From Maribacter sp. (GTDB lineage Bacteria; Bacteroidota; Bacteroidia; Flavobacteriales; Flavobacteriaceae), in the NCBI GenBank assembly GCA_030730545.1, contig JANQUX010000381.1:10410-18697 (forward strand): a stretch of DNA of 8,288 bases, in the 5' to 3' direction. Positions within the stretch are counted from its first letter, which is position 1. Every line of letters begins with the position of its first letter. The translations under genes were made by a program, and so were the position numbers. Positions 6,610-8,288 of the stretch are shown here, piece after piece. Below the pieces are notes generated by a model. That model had not been told where the DNA came from and did not search any database. It was given only the letters and a program-made list of their open reading frames with translations.

Positions 6610-8288
6610 ATGAAAAAGCATCTTTTATTATTAGTCGTCATCATGTTAAGTGCTTGCAAAAATGAGCAAGACACAAAAAAGGAGGAAGTAATTCTTTGGA
6701 CCCCATATAACGATTCTATAGAAGTTGCTGCGAATACAGACCATGAAAACGGTCGTATGCAGTACAAGTTGATTCAATCGAAGGTGCTAGATAAAAATGA
6801 AGTATTTACACCTTTATACGAAGAGGTTTCTAAACTGACAGAAGCAGCATATAAAGAACTGCTTCCAATGATATTGGAACAAGACATTTTGGTTATAAGA
6901 AATCATATTAAAGAGGGTAGGTTAACCTATGAAAATCTGGTGCTGTTTTATTTATACCGTATTTATAAATATGAGTTGAATAATGCTACTACTTTAAATA
7001 CTGTAATTGCTCTTAATAAAGATGTAGTAGCGCAAGCACGAGAACTAGATAAGCAGAACGAAATGGGGGTAACCGCGCAAATTCAACACCCTATATTTGG
7101 TATGCCTATTTTGTTGAAAGATAATATTAATACCTTAGGTATGAAAACCACTGCAGGTTCAATTGCGTTAATGGATAATGAAGTAGATGATTCGTTTATC
7201 GTTCAGCAATTAAAACATAACGGTGCTTTAATTTTAGGTAAGGTCAATTTAAGTGAATGGGCATATTTTTTATGTTCAGGTTGCCCGGTAGGGTATAGTG
7301 CTTATGGTGGTCAAACTCTAAATCCTTACGGGCGAAGAATATTTGAAACAGGCGGTTCTAGTTCCGGTAGTGGTACTTCGGTAGCTGCCAATTATGCCGT
7401 TGCTGCTGTAGGTACAGAAACTTCAGGTTCTATTTTATCACCAAGCAGTCAAAATTCTGTCGTAGGTTTAAAACCTACCATTGGGTTATTGAGTAGATCG
7501 GGTATTGTGCCTATTTCAAGCACCTTAGATACACCTGGGCCAATGACTAAAAATGTAAAGGACAATGCTATTTTACTTTCGGCCATGCTAGGTCATGATG
7601 AGTTAGACTCGGCATCTTTAGAAGATGTTTATCCGGGAATATTATCCTCATACTTACACCCAACACCTTTTTCAGAAATGCGATTAGGGGCTATAAAAGA
7701 GTTGATGGAGACCGATAGTATTTATAATCTAACTGTTCAAAATTTAAAAGAAGCAGGCGCAACAATTATCGAATTTACTCCGCCAGAGGTTTCTATGGAT
7801 GGATTTTTAAGTATTTTGAACATTGATATGCGAAATGATTTAAAGAAATATCTAAAGGAAAATACCGATCCCGAGTTGGTAAAAATTACTTCAATTAAAG
7901 ATGCGGTGACATTTAATACTGCAGATTCGTTGGTTAGAATACCGTACGGGCAAGCATTGTTTGAAGGTATACTTTCAGATAGTACTACAGGTGAAGAATT
8001 AGAAGCAATCAAAGTGAACCTTCAGAAAAACGGTCGTACTTTTTTCGATACAGCGATGAACAAATATAAATTAGATGCAGTTTTATCCATTAATAATTAC
8101 CACGCTGGGTATGCTGCAGTTGCTAAATATCCTGCTCTGACAATACCTATGGGGTATAAAACAACAGGCGAGCCTATAAGTTTAACCTTTATTGGAAAGC
8201 CATATTCAGAAGCTAACCTATTACGTATAGGAAAATCTTATGAAGATAAATTTCCAAAAAGGGTCATATCTGCAGACTATCAGAATTA
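6610..8288 (+). CDS. Amidase-signature family lipoprotein (3' end cut by the window)
   Basis: The frame stays open to the right edge, giving 559 complete codons without a stop. Residues 1-15 form a lipoprotein signal with lipobox LSAC and acylated C16 (MKKHLLLLVVIMLSACKNEQ). After about 130 residues of helical N-terminal region comes the amidase-signature domain with its full Ser-cisSer-Lys triad: K170 in PILLKDNIN, S250 in GGSSSGSG and the predicted nucleophile S274 in GTETSGSI, spaced as in FAAH and peptide amidase. SSQNSVVGLKPTIGLLSRSG and DTPGPM follow. It should hydrolyse an amide bond outside the cytoplasm; the substrate is unknown, and peptide amides or similar are plausible. Homology to GatA is expected, but the lipobox and N-terminal extension argue against a tRNA amidotransferase role. 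Only a few C-terminal residues are probably missing. Confidence 0.9.
   Translation, partial: MKKHLLLLVVIMLSACKNEQDTKKEEVILWTPYNDSIEVAANTDHENGRMQYKLIQSKVLDKNEVFTPLYEEVSKLTEAAYKELLPMILEQDILVIRNHIKEGRLTYENLVLFYLYRIYKYELNNATTLNTVIALNKDVVAQARELDKQNEMGVTAQIQHPIFGMPILLKDNINTLGMKTTAGSIALMDNEVDDSFIVQQLKHNGALILGKVNLSEWAYFLCSGCPVGYSAYGGQTLNPYGRRIFETGGSSSGSGTSVAANYAVAAVGTETSGSILSPSSQNSVVGLKPTIGLLSRSGIVPISSTLDTPGPMTKNVKDNAILLSAMLGHDELDSASLEDVYPGILSSYLHPTPFSEMRLGAIKELMETDSIYNLTVQNLKEAGATIIEFTPPEVSMDGFLSILNIDMRNDLKKYLKENTDPELVKITSIKDAVTFNTADSLVRIPYGQALFEGILSDSTTGEELEAIKVNLQKNGRTFFDTAMNKYKLDAVLSINNYHAGYAAVAKYPALTIPMGYKTTGEPISLTFIGKPYSEANLLRIGKSYEDKFPKRVISADYQN

Overview
The window looks like an ordinary chromosomal stretch from a marine member of the Flavobacteriaceae (Bacteroidota), of the Maribacter/Zobellia/Arenibacter kind. 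The evidence is AT-rich coding DNA, A-rich start-codon contexts without Shine-Dalgarno sequences, promoter boxes of the Bacteroidota type (TAnnTTTG), a DUF4295 gene directly after rpmB and rpmG, and protein sequences typical of the family. Genus-level placement is inference. All genes lie on the + strand.

Region 1 (about 1-3976) is a tightly packed set: a DEDDh 3'-5' exonuclease, a secreted carboxypeptidase-regulatory-like protein whose gene is broken in the middle, a fumarylacetoacetate hydrolase (FAH) family enzyme, a stand-alone histidine phosphotransfer (Hpt) protein, and the NMN amidase/competence-damage protein CinA. Gaps are 2 and 7 nt, followed by two 1-nt TAATG overlaps, so one operon is likely. 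A TAnnTTTG box at 51-58 suggests that the exonuclease starts at the ATG at 76 and not at the upstream GTG.

Region 2 (about 3986-4738) is a ribosomal protein operon: a good promoter, then rpmB (bL28), rpmG (bL33) and a 50-codon DUF4295 gene (probably ribosomal protein bL38), closed by a strong intrinsic terminator with an 11-bp stem.

Region 3 (about 4738-8288) begins with a promoter box touching the terminator T-tract. It holds ftsY (SRP receptor), a secreted DUF2911/TPR-like protein that must start at a rare TTG codon, and an amidase-signature lipoprotein that runs off the right edge. Gaps are 2 and 4 nt, so these probably form one transcript linking protein targeting with two envelope proteins.

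I found no mobile element, tRNA, rRNA, CRISPR array or clear sign of horizontal transfer, and no convincing new system. The points most worth a second look are the locally damaged gene at 855-1769, the TTG start at 5724, the terminator/promoter junction before ftsY, and the orphan Hpt gene coupled to cinA.
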